In this document: piece by piece, positions 45,265-54,725 of the stretch
Position numbering within the stretch: the stretch's first letter is position 1
How the letters are laid out: each line of letters opens with the position of its first letter
Assembly (NCBI GenBank): GCA_025054655.1
Contig: JANWZL010000013.1
Coordinates: 1 to 55,027 of the forward strand
Length of the DNA: 55,027 nucleotides
Source of the DNA: Thiobacillaceae bacterium
GTDB taxonomy: Bacteria; Pseudomonadota; Gammaproteobacteria; Burkholderiales; Thiobacillaceae
Reading direction: 5' to 3'
The notes under the pieces: model-generated
Seen by the model: the letters and a program-made list of their open reading frames with translations, nothing else
Databases searched by the model: none
Told to the model about the DNA's origin: nothing
Position numbers and translations under genes: made by a program

Positions 45265-45968
45265 CACTCTAGCCAGGAGGGGTCGGCCCCCAGCGCGTTG
45301 ATCACCTCCTGCCAACGGGTCTGCACGCGCGCATCCAGATCGCTGGCGGCATTCTCGACGCGAAAGCCACCAAGGGCGAGATCCGCATCCTCCACCACCT
45401 TCCAGTTCAGGTGCACGTGCTCCGAGGCGAGGAACTCGCGCACGAACGGCGCGTGCTCGGGATGCACCACCAGCCGGGTGTGGCCGGACAGCGTCGGCAG
45501 CAGGGTCAACGCCTCGCGCACCACGGGCAGGATCAGTTCGGGTTTGACCTTGAGGCTCACGCGCACTACCTGCTGGGCGATGCGCAGCGCCAGCTGCAGC
45601 AGCTCGCGCGCCAAGGCCTCGTCCTGGCGCACGCGCTCGACCTCCAGCGCCTCGGCCAGCCCGCGCAGCCGCTCCCGATCACGCGTGGCCTCGCGGCTGC
45701 CGGCCTCGTATCCCTGCCTGCGGCCCGCCTCGTAACCCGCCCTAAGCCCCTCCTCGTAGCCGAGCCGGTGCCCTTCCTGCCAGGCCTGCTGATGCAGGCG
45801 TTCGAGCGCCTCGGCCGTGGGTAGCTCTATCGTGCCCTCCGCTGCTTCGGCGGCCGGTTCTACCGTTGGCGGTGGCCCGGGCTCCTCGGGCGCGGGTTCC
45901 GCCAGCAGGCCCAGCTCCCAGCGCTGATAGGCGGTGAGCCCCTCCTTGTGGATGACCTTGCCGCTCAC
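45264..45968 (-). CDS. fliH: Flagellar assembly protein FliH
   Basis: Regulator of FliI in the export apparatus. About 234 residues. [16 protein letters not shown] at the N-terminus and the repeated Gly/Tyr/Glu pattern [21 protein letters not shown] are FliH hallmarks; the C-terminal half (LHPEH-like [14 protein letters not shown]) matches the vacuolar-ATPase E-like domain. The GTG at 45968 gives the usual [10 protein letters not shown] start; another GTG at 46001 is possible. Confidence 0.92.
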   Translation of the reverse strand: MSGKVIHKEGLTAYQRWELGLLAEPAPEEPGPPPTVEPAAEAAEGTIELPTAEALERLHQQAWQEGHRLGYEEGLRAGYEAGRRQGYEAGSREATRDRERLRGLAEALEVERVRQDEALARELLQLALRIAQQVVRVSLKVKPELILPVVREALTLLPTLSGHTRLVVHPEHAPFVREFLASEHVHLNWKVVEDADLALGGFRVENAASDLDARVQTRWQEVINALGADPSWLE

Positions 45969-46013
45969 ACCCTCACCCCGTGTGGCTCGGGCGCAAGGCA
46001 CACGCGCTCAGGT

Positions 46014-47012
46014 TCATTCGACCATGCCATCCCCACCGCCCTTGCCACCGATGACGATCTGACCTTCTTCGACCAGCCGTCGCACGATCTTGAGGATCTC
46101 CTTCTGTTGCGCCTCCACCTCGGACAGACGCACCGGTCCCTTCGCCTCGAAGTCCTCTTTCAACGCCTCGGCCGCACGGCTGGACATGTTCTTGAAGATC
46201 TTGTCCTTGAGTTCCTGGCTGGTGCCCTTGAGGGCAACGACCAGCGCTTCGGACGGCACCTCGCGCAGCAGCAGCTGGATGGAGCGGTCGTCCAACCTGG
46301 CGATGTCGTCGAAGGTGAACATCTCGTCCTGAATCCTCTGGGCCAGCTCGTTGTCGTATGCCCGAATGCTCTCCAGCACCGAGGACTCCATGGCACTACC
46401 CATGAAGTTGAGGATCTCGGCCACCGCCTTGACCCCGCCCAGTCCGCCTTTGCGCGCATGTTCGCCGCCGGCGAGCAGGTTGGCCAGCACGTCGTTGAGT
46501 TCGCGCATGGCCATGGGCTGTACCCCCTCCAGGGTGGCGATACGCATCAGCACGTCGTTGCGCAGGCGTTCGGGCAACAGGCCGAGGATCGCGCCGGCGT
46601 GGTCCCGTTCCAGATGCGCCAGGATGGTGGCGATGATCTGCGGGTGTTCGTTGCGGATCATCTCGGCGACGGTGCCCGCGTCGAGCCATTTGAGACTTTT
46701 GATGCCGCTGTTGTCCTCACTGTGTATGATGCGCTCGATGATGTGCATGGCCTTGTCGTCGCCGAGGGCTTTACTCAGTACCGCGCGCAGGTATTCGTCC
46801 GTATCGCCCAGGTTCAGGCGGCCAGCCGTCTCCTGCTGGAACTCTTCCAATATGGCCTCCATCTGCTCGCGGCTCAGATGACCCAGATTGGCCATGGCCA
46901 CGCCCAGCCGCTGCACCTCTTTGGGCTCGAGGTATTTCATCACCTGGGCGGCCTCGTCCTGCCCCAGCGCCAGCATCAGCGCCGCGCTCTTGCGCACGCC
47001 CTCGTCGCTCAT
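46014..47012 (-). CDS. fliG: Flagellar motor switch protein FliG
   Basis: Rotor protein of the C-ring that interacts with the stator. 332 residues, the normal length. KSAALMLALGQDEAAQVMKY at the N-terminus, EHPQIIATILAHL in the middle domain, and the C-terminal charged helix region FTFDDIARLDDRSIQLLLRE with rotor-stator residues. Its ATG overlaps the fliF stop. Confidence 0.97.
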   Translation of the reverse strand: MSDEGVRKSAALMLALGQDEAAQVMKYLEPKEVQRLGVAMANLGHLSREQMEAILEEFQQETAGRLNLGDTDEYLRAVLSKALGDDKAMHIIERIIHSEDNSGIKSLKWLDAGTVAEMIRNEHPQIIATILAHLERDHAGAILGLLPERLRNDVLMRIATLEGVQPMAMRELNDVLANLLAGGEHARKGGLGGVKAVAEILNFMGSAMESSVLESIRAYDNELAQRIQDEMFTFDDIARLDDRSIQLLLREVPSEALVVALKGTSQELKDKIFKNMSSRAAEALKEDFEAKGPVRLSEVEAQQKEILKIVRRLVEEGQIVIGGKGGGDGMVE

Positions 47013-48661
47013 GACTGCGACATCCAGCGCCGGATGACGTCAGCGGCAAGGCGCGGATTCTGTCGGGCGAACTCCCGCGCCTCGCGCAACCGCTGTTCGA
47101 AGGTATCCACGCTGACCTCGGACTCGGCCGGCTGCTGCTCGGCAGCCACCGCCGGCGTCTCGGCCTCGACGGCGACCGCGCCGCCCTCGGGGATGGCGGC
47201 CGTGGGCGGCGGCCTCAGCAGCTCACGCAGCAGCGGGCGCAGGACGCCGAACACCAGGTAGAAGGCCAACCCGAAGACAAGCAGGTTCTTCACCAGCTCC
47301 TTGGCGATGCCGAGCGCCTCGGGGTCTTTCCACAACGGCAGCGTCTCCTCGGCCTTGCGCTCGGTGAAGGCGGCGTTGACCACGTTGACACTGTCGCCGC
47401 GCTCTTGATTGAACCCCATCGCCTCCTTGACCAGGCCGTTGATCTGCGCCAGCTCTTGCGGCGACAGCGGCCGGGCCACGGGTTGGCCGCCCTGGCCGGC
47501 CTGGCTGCGGTAGTTGATGACCACCGCCACCGACAGGCGCTTGATGCGGCCCAGGGGTTCCTTGACATGGCGGATGGTCTTGTCCACCTCGTAGTTCACG
47601 GTGGCCTCACGCCGTCGGCTGGAGCCAGCGCCCATACCCGCAGTGGCGGGACCGGCGTTGGCCCCGGCCGGTGCCTCCAGCGGCGCACTGGCCGGGCCCG
47701 GCGGCTGGTTGGTCAGCGCCCCCGGCACACCGGCGGCCTGTGCATTGCCCTGGCTCGTCTCCTCGATGCTCTGCTGGCTGCGGATGGCCTGGGCCTCGGG
47801 CGTGGGATTGGGTTTGAAGGTTTCGCTGGTGTATTCGCTGTGCGAGAAATCGAGGTCTGCGCGCACCTCGGCGCGCACATTGCCGTTGCCGACGATGGGG
47901 GCGACGATGGCCTCGATGCGGCGCGCGTAATACTCCTCGACCTGGCGCAGATAGTCGAGCTGGCTGGCGTTCAAACCCTGCAGACCGGTCACGTCGGGGC
48001 GACCGCTCAACAGGTTGCCGGCCGCGTCCACCACGGTCACGCCGCTGGCGGTGAGGTTGGGCACGCTGCTAGCCACCAAGTGGACGATGGCGCTGACCTG
48101 GGCCGCGTCCAGGCTGCGCCCCGGATAGAGGCTCACCAGCACCGAGGCCGTGGGTTTCTGCTGTTCGCGCACGAACACCGAGGGCTTGGGAATGGCCAGG
48201 TGCACGCGGGCGTTCTCCACCGGGGCGAGCGACTGGATGGTACGCGCCAACTCCCCCTCCAGCGCACGCTGATAGGCCACCTGCTCCTGGAACTGGGTCA
48301 TGCCCAGCTTGCCCGCGTCCATCAGCTCGAAGCCGACCGCCCCGCCGCGCGGCAGCCCCTGCCCGGCGAGCCGGAAGCGCAGGTCGTAGACCTGGTCGGC
48401 CGGCACCAGGATCGCCCCGCCCGCCTCGGTCCTGTAGGGCACGTTCATCTGCTGCAGGGCCGCGATCACCGCCCCGCCGTCGCGCTCCGAGAGGTTGGAG
48501 AAGAGCACGCGGTAGTCCGGTGCGCGCGACCACAGCCACAGCGCCACGATCAGGGCGATACCGGCGGCCACAGCCACCGCCAGGGCGAGCTTGCGGCCGG
48601 GCGTCAGTTCGTTGAGGCGTTGTACGGCAGTCTGCAGGACCTGCCGGGCTTGGATGGCCAT
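47009..48661 (-). CDS. fliF: Flagellar MS-ring protein FliF
   Basis: Forms the membrane MS ring at the base of the flagellum. 550 residues. Two membrane helices, near residues 27-46 (LALAVAVAAGIALIVALWLW) and about 455-475, flank the periplasmic YscJ-like domains (NLSERDGGAVIAALQQMNVP). The C-terminal tail binds FliG, whose gene follows with an ATGA overlap. Confidence 0.96.
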   Translation of the reverse strand: MAIQARQVLQTAVQRLNELTPGRKLALAVAVAAGIALIVALWLWSRAPDYRVLFSNLSERDGGAVIAALQQMNVPYRTEAGGAILVPADQVYDLRFRLAGQGLPRGGAVGFELMDAGKLGMTQFQEQVAYQRALEGELARTIQSLAPVENARVHLAIPKPSVFVREQQKPTASVLVSLYPGRSLDAAQVSAIVHLVASSVPNLTASGVTVVDAAGNLLSGRPDVTGLQGLNASQLDYLRQVEEYYARRIEAIVAPIVGNGNVRAEVRADLDFSHSEYTSETFKPNPTPEAQAIRSQQSIEETSQGNAQAAGVPGALTNQPPGPASAPLEAPAGANAGPATAGMGAGSSRRREATVNYEVDKTIRHVKEPLGRIKRLSVAVVINYRSQAGQGGQPVARPLSPQELAQINGLVKEAMGFNQERGDSVNVVNAAFTERKAEETLPLWKDPEALGIAKELVKNLLVFGLAFYLVFGVLRPLLRELLRPPPTAAIPEGGAVAVEAETPAVAAEQQPAESEVSVDTFEQRLREAREFARQNPRLAADVIRRWMSQS

Positions 48662-48693
48662 CCGGACGTGCGCAGTTCGTCAGCCGTGTAGCC

Positions 48694-49026
48694 TCAGACC
48701 TGCATGTTCATGATTTCCTGGTAGGCCGACACCAGCTTGTTGCGCACCTGGACCATGGTCTGGAAGGAGACACTGGCCTTTTGCAGTGAGAGGACCACCT
48801 CCTCCAGCGCCGCCCCCGGCTCACCCGAGGCGAACTGCCGGGCGAGCTCGCGCGCCTGGCTTTGCGCCGCGTGCGTCTGCGCCAGGGCGTGCTCGAGCAG
48901 GGCGGCGAAATCGACCCCCGTCTGCCCGCTGGCGGAGGGGTTGGCGGCGGCCAGCGGCTGTTCGGCCTGGACGGCCAGTGCGCGCAGCTGGGCGACCATC
49001 TGATCTATGCCGGCACTCGTCGTCAT
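48694..49026 (-). CDS. fliE: Flagellar hook-basal body protein FliE
   Basis: Small rod/MS-ring junction protein, 110 residues. The family C-terminus is clear: QKASVSFQTMVQVRNKLVSA and YQEIMNMQV. First gene of fliEFGHI, directly downstream of the NtrC-type regulator. A sigma-54-like promoter is possible at 49052-49067. Confidence 0.95.
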   Translation of the reverse strand: MTTSAGIDQMVAQLRALAVQAEQPLAAANPSASGQTGVDFAALLEHALAQTHAAQSQARELARQFASGEPGAALEEVVLSLQKASVSFQTMVQVRNKLVSAYQEIMNMQV

Positions 49027-49051
49027 CGTTCACCGCTCCATGCAGTGTCCA

Positions 49052-49067
49052 CGCGCTCAATATGCCA
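49052..49067 (-). promoter_or_regulatory. Weak sigma-54-like promoter before fliE
   Basis: On the minus strand TGGCATATTGAGCGCG has GG and GC separated by exactly ten bases, the invariant sigma-54 spacing, and a good -24 half (TGGCA), but the -12 half lacks the usual TT. A perfect TATAAT overlaps just upstream (49072-49067), so sigma-70 transcription is an alternative. Confidence 0.35.
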
Positions 49068-50417
49068 TTATAGGCGTTCGTCCGCCTCCAATTCACCCCT
49101 TTCGCGCATGCGTGCGAGCTTGTAGCGCAGGGTGCGCTCACTCATGCCCAGCAGCTCCGCCGCGCGACGGCGCGAACCGCCAGCCGCGGCCAGGGCGCCC
49201 AGTATGGCCTCGCGCTCCAGATCCTTGAGGCTGCGCGCCGCGGGTGCGGCCGCCGTCTCCTGGGCTGGCGTGAGGCGGCTCGGGGTGGAGGGCAGCATCA
49301 GGTGCTGCGGTTCGATGACCCTGCCCGGTGCCAGGATCATGGCCCGCTGCAGCACGTTGCACAGCTCACGCACGTTGCCCGGCCAGTCGTAGTTCACGAG
49401 CGCCGCCATCGCGGCTGGGCCCAGCACCATGTCCTGGCGGCCGACTTCGCGGGCGCAGGCCTGTAGGCAATACCGGGCGAGCGCCTCGATGTCCTGCCGC
49501 CGTGCACGCAAGGGCGGGATCTCGAGCGGAAAGACGCTGAGCCGGTAGTACAGGTCCGCGCGGAAACGGCCGGCCCTCACCTCGGCCGCCAGGTCGCGGT
49601 TGGTGGCCGCCATCACGCGCACATCGAGCGCGATGGGGGCACGGGCGCCCAGCCGCTCCACCTCGCGCTCTTGTAGCACGCGCAAGAGCTTGGCCTGCAA
49701 CTGGGCGGGCAGCTCGCCGATCTCGTCGAGTAGGATGACCCCGCCTTGGGCCTGTTCGAACTTGCCCGGCATCGCCGCGGTGGCCCCAGTATAGGCGCCG
49801 CGCTCATGGCCGAACAGGGTCGCCTCCAGCAGGGTCTCGGGGATGGCGGCGCAGTTGACGGCGACGAAGGGGCCGGCGGCGCGCGCACTGTGCCGGTGGA
49901 TGAAGCGGGCTAGCACCTCCTTGCCCACACCGGACTCACCGGTGAGCAGTACGGTGGCGTCGGTGGCCGCCACCCGCCGCGCCAACGCGAGCAGCTCCAG
50001 GGTGCGCGGGTCGCGCGCGACGAACTCGGCGTCCTCCTCCGGGCCGGGCGCGCGGTAATGGCGCGCGACCACGGCGAGCAGCCGCTCGGGCGGGAAGGGT
50101 TTGGCCAGGTAGTCGGCCGCCCCCGCCCGCATGGCCTCCACCGCGCGGTCGATCTCGGCGTATGCGGTCATCAACACCACGGGCAGCTCTGGCCGCCGGG
50201 CCTTGAGCAGGGACAACAGGGCGTGGCCGTCGGTGCCGGGCATCTGCACGTCGGTCAGGACCAGGCCGGGCAGGGGTGCATGCGCCAGGGCAGCGAGCGC
50301 CTGCTGGGCGTCCGCCGCCTGGGTGACGGCGTAACCGTTGAGCGCCAGGGTCTCGGCCAGGGCCTCGCGCAGATCGAGGTCGTCCTCCACCACCAGGATG
50401 CGGGGCTTGCTGCTCAT
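49068..50417 (-). CDS. fleR: Sigma-54-dependent flagellar response regulator (FleR/FlrC type)
   Basis: 449 residues. Receiver domain (VVEDDLDL, phospho-acceptor Asp in [10 protein letters not shown]), AAA+ domain with Walker [17 protein letters not shown] and the sigma-54 contact motif GAYTGA, and a Fis-type HTH at the end ([20 protein letters not shown]). With the kinase just upstream and fliE directly downstream, it is most likely the flagellar activator of class III genes. NtrC-family membership is certain; the flagellar role rests on position. Confidence 0.92.
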   Translation of the reverse strand: MSSKPRILVVEDDLDLREALAETLALNGYAVTQAADAQQALAALAHAPLPGLVLTDVQMPGTDGHALLSLLKARRPELPVVLMTAYAEIDRAVEAMRAGAADYLAKPFPPERLLAVVARHYRAPGPEEDAEFVARDPRTLELLALARRVAATDATVLLTGESGVGKEVLARFIHRHSARAAGPFVAVNCAAIPETLLEATLFGHERGAYTGATAAMPGKFEQAQGGVILLDEIGELPAQLQAKLLRVLQEREVERLGARAPIALDVRVMAATNRDLAAEVRAGRFRADLYYRLSVFPLEIPPLRARRQDIEALARYCLQACAREVGRQDMVLGPAAMAALVNYDWPGNVRELCNVLQRAMILAPGRVIEPQHLMLPSTPSRLTPAQETAAAPAARSLKDLEREAILGALAAAGGSRRRAAELLGMSERTLRYKLARMRERGELEADERL

Positions 50418-50447
50418 GCGCCGTCCTCCCGGCGGTAACGTGCGGTC

Positions 50448-51389
50448 TTAGGCCCCATCGTCGCCCTCGGTCATGCCCTGCCTGGGGATGTACAAGGAGA
50501 ACAGGCTACCCCGGCCCAGCTGCGACTGCACCTCCACCCAGCCGCCATGGGCCTCGGCCACCTGCTTGACGATGGCCAGGCCCAGCCCGCTGCCCTCGGC
50601 ACGGGTGGTGTAGAACGGCTCGAACAGCCGTGCGCGCACCTGCTCGGGGATGCCCGCGCCCTCGTCCTGGACTTGGAAGACCACGAAGGGCCCGGCCTCG
50701 GCGTGCGCGATCAGGCGTATGGTACTCCCCGCGGGGCTGGCCTGCAGCGCGTTCTCCAGCAGACTGGTCAGCGCCCCGACCAGGGCGGCACGGTCGGCCA
50801 CCATGCTGAGCTCGCCGCAACGGGCCTGCACCTGCAGACACACCCCTGCGCTGCTGGCCTGCGCCTCGATGACCTGCAGCGCCTCCTCCAACAGCGCCCG
50901 CACCGCGAATCGGCTGGGCCGCCCGCGCGCGCCGCGTACGAAGGCCAACATGTCGGTGATGAGCCGCTCCAGGTGCTGCAGGCGTTCGCCGGCCTTGGCG
51001 GCGAAGCGCAGGCGATCGGCCTCGCTCAGTTCGGGCCGCGCCAGGTGACCGACGTACAGCAGCGCCGCGGCCAGCGGGGTGCGCAGTTGGTGCGCCAGCC
51101 GCGCGGCCACCTCGCCCAGGGCCGACAAGCGCTCGCGGCGCGCCAGTTCGCCGTTGGCGGCGGCCAGTTCGGCCGACAGGCGGGCCACCTGGGCCTGCAG
51201 TTCGTGATAGGCCTCGGCCAGCCGGTCCGAGGTGGCGCTGAACAGGGCAAAGGCCTGCTTGAGCCCGTCCGGGTCGAGCCGGGCCTGGTCGTCGGCGCAT
51301 GGGCGGGCGCCAGCCACGGCGGCCGACGGGCCTTCCGATCCGGTCCGGTGCGCTGCGTCCACGGGGCTGCGGTCACGCTCGAGGTCCAT
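50448..51389 (-). CDS. fleS: Cytoplasmic flagellar sensor kinase (FleS/FlrB type)
   Basis: 313 residues, no membrane segments. Coiled-coil region (about residues 60-105), then HisKA with phospho-acceptor His in RLAHQLRTPLAAALLY and an HATPase domain (SLLENALQASP, DEGAGIPEQV, GSGLGLAIVKQV). No clear PAS domain, unlike some FleS proteins. The ATG at 51389 was chosen over a TTG at 51407. It is divergent from cheV and precedes the fleR-like gene by 30 bases. Confidence 0.9.
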   Translation of the reverse strand: MDLERDRSPVDAAHRTGSEGPSAAVAGARPCADDQARLDPDGLKQAFALFSATSDRLAEAYHELQAQVARLSAELAAANGELARRERLSALGEVAARLAHQLRTPLAAALLYVGHLARPELSEADRLRFAAKAGERLQHLERLITDMLAFVRGARGRPSRFAVRALLEEALQVIEAQASSAGVCLQVQARCGELSMVADRAALVGALTSLLENALQASPAGSTIRLIAHAEAGPFVVFQVQDEGAGIPEQVRARLFEPFYTTRAEGSGLGLAIVKQVAEAHGGWVEVQSQLGRGSLFSLYIPRQGMTEGDDGA

Positions 51390-51410
51390 CGGTGCCAATG
51401 ATAGCAACGC

Positions 51411-51437
51411 TAAAGTTTTCCCGCCTTTAGCCGTTCA
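51411..51437 (+). promoter_or_regulatory. Sigma-28 (FliA) promoter of the cheV-cheV-cheY-cheZ-cheA operon
   Basis: TAAAGTTT (51411-51418) is a perfect -35 for the flagellar sigma factor, followed by an 11-base spacer and GCCGTTCA (51430-51437), which shares GCCG and the last A with the consensus GCCGATAA. It lies 35 bases before the cheV ATG. Confidence 0.75.
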
Positions 51438-51472
51438 TAGCCTCAACCCAACCGCTCGGCGACGTTCACACC

Positions 51473-52414
51473 ATGTCCGATCTGCTGCACCGCATCGACG
51501 CCCGCACCAAACTGGCCGGCGCGAACAAGCTGGAGATCCTGCTGTTCACGCTGGGCACGGACGCCGAATCCGGCCGCAGGGAACTGTTCGGCATCAACGT
51601 CTTCAAGGTGCGCGAGGTCATGCGTGTGCCGCCGATCACGCGCGCGCCGGACATGCCGCCGGCGGTCGAGGGCATGGTGAGCCTGCGCGGGGTGCTGGTC
51701 CCGGTAGTGGATTTGGCCAAATACATCGGGTTGGCCACGGACCACGCACCCACCATCATGATCGTCACCGAATATAACGGCCAGACCCAGGGCTTCCTGG
51801 TCGGCGAGGTGGACACCATCCTGCGCATCGACTGGGCCGACATGAAGGTGCCGCCCGGCATGCTGACAGCCCGCATGGGGGGACTGGTCACCGCCGTGAC
51901 CGAGCTCAAGGATGGACGGCTGGTGATGATGCTAGACGTGGAGAAGATCCTCTCCGACACCACCCAGTACGACGATGCGCACATCTATGCCGGCCTCAGC
52001 CCTCTGGGTCGGGCGGACCGCACGGTGTTCTACGCCGACGATTCCTCCGTGGCTCGCCGCCAGATCGCGCGCACGCTGGAGGCCTTGGGTGTGCAGGGCA
52101 TCGCCGCGGCCAACGGCCGCCAGGCCTGGGAGGAGCTGCAGCGCCTGGCCGCGCAGGCCGAGCTGTCGGGCCGGCCGTTGCGCGAGCTGTTCCAGGTCAT
52201 CCTCACCGACGTGGAGATGCCGGAGATGGATGGCTATGTCCTGACCAAACGCGTCAAGGCGGACGCGCGCTTCAACGGCATCCCGGTGCTGATGCATTCC
52301 TCGCTGTCCTCCGAGGCCAACCGCCAGCTCGGGCTGTCGGTGGGCGTGGACGAATACGTGCCCAAGTTCGAACCGCACCGGCTGGCCGAGGTGCTGGCCC
52401 GTCTGCTCAGATGA
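51473..52414 (+). CDS. cheV: Chemotaxis coupling protein CheV (first copy)
   Basis: 313 residues: CheW-like domain (residues about 18-165, with SLRGVLVPVVDLAKYIG) joined to a receiver domain (FYADDSSVARRQI, phospho-acceptor Asp in ILTDVEMPEMDGY). CheV couples receptors to CheA and its receiver tunes adaptation. It is followed 10 bases later by a second cheV. Compared with that copy it has a small insertion (TDAESGRRE) in the CheW domain. Confidence 0.94.
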   Translation: MSDLLHRIDARTKLAGANKLEILLFTLGTDAESGRRELFGINVFKVREVMRVPPITRAPDMPPAVEGMVSLRGVLVPVVDLAKYIGLATDHAPTIMIVTEYNGQTQGFLVGEVDTILRIDWADMKVPPGMLTARMGGLVTAVTELKDGRLVMMLDVEKILSDTTQYDDAHIYAGLSPLGRADRTVFYADDSSVARRQIARTLEALGVQGIAAANGRQAWEELQRLAAQAELSGRPLRELFQVILTDVEMPEMDGYVLTKRVKADARFNGIPVLMHSSLSSEANRQLGLSVGVDEYVPKFEPHRLAEVLARLLR

Positions 52415-52424
52415 GGGGGTAGGT

Positions 52425-53357
52425 ATGCGCATCAACGACGCGACCCCGCTGCTCGACTCCATCGAGGCCCGCACCCGGCTGGCGGGCTCGAACAAGATGG
52501 AACTGCTGCTGTTCACCCTGGGTTCACGCGAGACCTTCGGCATCAACGTGTTCAAGGTGCGCGAGGTCCTACCTACCCCGCCCATCACCCTGACGCCGAA
52601 CATGCCCTATGGGGTGGAAGGGGTGATCAGCCTGCGCGGCAGCATCATCCCCGTGATCTCCTTGGGCCGCTTCGTGAAAACGGGATCGTCGTCGCAGGGG
52701 CTGGGTGGGACCATGATCGTGACCGAGTTTTCGCGGCACACCCAGGGCTTCCTGGTCGAGGCCGTGGACCGCATCATCCGCGTCGATTGGGACCGCGTCA
52801 AACCGCCGGAAGACATGCTCGCCGGCCAGGATGGGCTGATCACCGCCATCACCGAGCTCGACGATGGGCGTCTGGTCTCCATCCTGGACGTGGAGAAGGT
52901 GCTCGCCGAGGTCATGGGCGACAAACCCGCGCCGCGCCTGCCTGCCGTACCAGGGCTAGAGGGCAAGACGGTCTTCTTCGCCGACGACTCCGCCGTGGCG
53001 CGCAAGGAGATCGTCACCGTGCTCGATCGCCTGGGGTTGCGGCACATCCAGGCCAATAACGGCAAAGAGGCGTGGGAGAAGCTCAACGCCCTGGCCAAAG
53101 GCTGCGACCGGCAGAATCTGCGCGAGCGCTTGCAACTGATCCTGGTCGACGCCGAGATGCCGCAGATGGACGGCTATGTTCTCACCCGCCTCATCAAGGC
53201 CGATACCCGCTTCGCCGGCATCCCGGTGATCATGCATTCCTCGCTGTCCTCCCAGGCCAACAAGGCCATGGGGCAGAGCGTGGGGGTGGACGCCTATCTG
53301 GCGAAATTCGATCCGGTGGTCCTGGCCGAGACCCTGACGAGTTTCCTTGCACGCTGA
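52425..53357 (+). CDS. cheV: Chemotaxis coupling protein CheV (second copy)
   Basis: 310 residues with the same CheW-plus-receiver layout (SLRGSIIPVISLGRFV; FFADDSAVARKEI; ILVDAEMPQMDGY). The two adjacent cheV genes are clearly related along their whole length but well diverged, so the duplication is old. Two CheV proteins could serve different receptor sets. It is followed by cheY after 36 bases. Confidence 0.94.
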   Translation: MRINDATPLLDSIEARTRLAGSNKMELLLFTLGSRETFGINVFKVREVLPTPPITLTPNMPYGVEGVISLRGSIIPVISLGRFVKTGSSSQGLGGTMIVTEFSRHTQGFLVEAVDRIIRVDWDRVKPPEDMLAGQDGLITAITELDDGRLVSILDVEKVLAEVMGDKPAPRLPAVPGLEGKTVFFADDSAVARKEIVTVLDRLGLRHIQANNGKEAWEKLNALAKGCDRQNLRERLQLILVDAEMPQMDGYVLTRLIKADTRFAGIPVIMHSSLSSQANKAMGQSVGVDAYLAKFDPVVLAETLTSFLAR

Positions 53358-53393
53358 GCCACCGCGCACATCGGGTGATCGAGAGAGACACAC

Positions 53394-53783
53394 ATGCCTG
53401 ACAAGAGACTGAAATTCCTGGTCGTGGACGACTTCTCCACCATGCGGCGCATCGTGCGCAATCTGCTCAGGGAGCTGGGTTATACCCACGTCGATGAGGC
53501 CGAGGATGGTGCCAGCGCCCTGGCCAAACTCAAGGGTGGTGGATTCGATTTTGTCATCACGGACTGGAACATGCCCACGATGACGGGTATAGAACTGCTC
53601 AAGCGCATCCGCGCCGACGCCGCACTGAGCAGGCTGCCGGTGCTGATGATCACCGCCGAGGCAAAGAAGGAGAACATCATCGAGGCGGCACAAAACGGGG
53701 CCTCGGGTTACATCGTCAAACCCTTCACTGCGGCCGTGCTGGAAGAGAAGTTGAACAAGATCTTCGAGAAGTACGGGTTGTGA
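53394..53783 (+). CDS. cheY: Chemotaxis response regulator CheY
   Basis: 129-residue single receiver domain that binds the flagellar switch when phosphorylated. [20 protein letters not shown], phospho-acceptor Asp in [10 protein letters not shown], the Thr of MITAEA and the Lys of [15 protein letters not shown] are all typical of true CheY. Confidence 0.96.
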   Translation: MPDKRLKFLVVDDFSTMRRIVRNLLRELGYTHVDEAEDGASALAKLKGGGFDFVITDWNMPTMTGIELLKRIRADAALSRLPVLMITAEAKKENIIEAAQNGASGYIVKPFTAAVLEEKLNKIFEKYGL

Positions 53784-53796
53784 TGGAGGGCCGCAA

Positions 53797-53830
53797 CGGA
53801 AGACGGGAAGAGGGAAGCGGGAAGGGAAGA
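53797..53830 (+). repeat. Heptamer array between cheY and cheZ
   Basis: Units CGGAAGA, CGGGAAG, AGGGAAG, CGGGAAG, then a decayed GGAAGAA. The 7-base period is the same as in the rsx and thyA-folA gaps although the unit differs (GGGAAG rather than TGAGG). Confidence 0.6.
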
Positions 53831-53870
53831 AACGGTTGCGGGGTATGGTATGGCTGACGGGGGGATTGTG

Positions 53871-54656
53871 ATGAGTGGTGATAGCCCTGAGCTCGAGGCC
53901 TTGTTCGACAGCATCGCGGCGCAGCACGACCCAGTCGTGTCGCGCCGCGGGGGCGCACAAGGCGACACGCCGGAGTTGGAGGCCCTGTTCGACAGCATCG
54001 CCTCGGCGGTCAGCCGTGAGCTGGCTGCGGGTCACGAGGGGGCGACGGCCTGTCCCGAGCGGGTGTACGCGCAGATCGGCCGCATCACGCGCCAGTTGCA
54101 CAATCTTTTGCGTGAGCTGGGGCCGGATGGTCTGCTGCAGAAGGCCGCCCGTGAGATCCCCGACAACCGCGACCGGCTGCACTACATCGCCAGCATGACC
54201 GCGCAGGCGGCCGAACGCACGCTCAGTGCCGCCGAGTCGGCGCAGCCCATCCAGCAGGAGCTGGGCGACACGGCCCGCAGCCTGGCCGCGCAATGGACGC
54301 TGTTGTTCGAGCGCAAACTCGGTGTGGAGGAGTTCAAGACCCTGGTGCACGACACCCATGCCTTCCTCGCCCGGGTGCCGAGCCAGACCGAGGCCACCCG
54401 CGCCCATCTGATGGAGATCGTCATGGCGCAGGACTTCCAGGACCTCACGGGGCAGGTCATCCGCAAGGTCCTGGAGGCCGTGCAAGACCTGGAAAAACGC
54501 CTGCTGTGCCTGCTCATCGAGACCAGCCCGGAGGACAAACGCCAGGCCGTGCGTCCGGCCCTGCTGGAGGGTCCGGTCATCGACGCCGAGGGCCGCGACG
54601 ACGTGGTTACCGACCAGGCGCAGGTGGACGCGCTGCTGGAGAGCCTGGGATTCTGA
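53871..54656 (+). CDS. cheZ: Protein phosphatase CheZ with duplicated N-terminal motif
   Basis: Removes phosphate from CheY-P. 261 residues from the ATG at 53871, which follows a GGGGGG stretch; starts at 53850 or 53845 are less likely. The central helical hairpin carries the catalytic glutamine region in MAQDFQDLTGQVIRKV. The C-terminal CheY-P-binding helix is QVDALLESLGF. The N-terminus is unusual: DSPELEALFDSIA and DTPELEALFDSIA occur 28 residues apart, and both resemble that C-terminal helix. Confidence 0.93.
   Translation: MSGDSPELEALFDSIAAQHDPVVSRRGGAQGDTPELEALFDSIASAVSRELAAGHEGATACPERVYAQIGRITRQLHNLLRELGPDGLLQKAAREIPDNRDRLHYIASMTAQAAERTLSAAESAQPIQQELGDTARSLAAQWTLLFERKLGVEEFKTLVHDTHAFLARVPSQTEATRAHLMEIVMAQDFQDLTGQVIRKVLEAVQDLEKRLLCLLIETSPEDKRQAVRPALLEGPVIDAEGRDDVVTDQAQVDALLESLGF
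53880..54002 (+). repeat. Internal duplication in cheZ (84-base period)
   Basis: Codons at 53880-53918 and 53964-54002 encode D-S/T-PELEALFDSIA; 31 of 39 bases match. The period is 84 bases (28 codons). Confidence 0.75.
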
Positions 54657-54725
54657 TCGACGAGGGGTCGGTCGGCCCTGCGAGCGGCCGGCCGATACAG
54701 CACCACACGTGGATGCAAGCACAAG

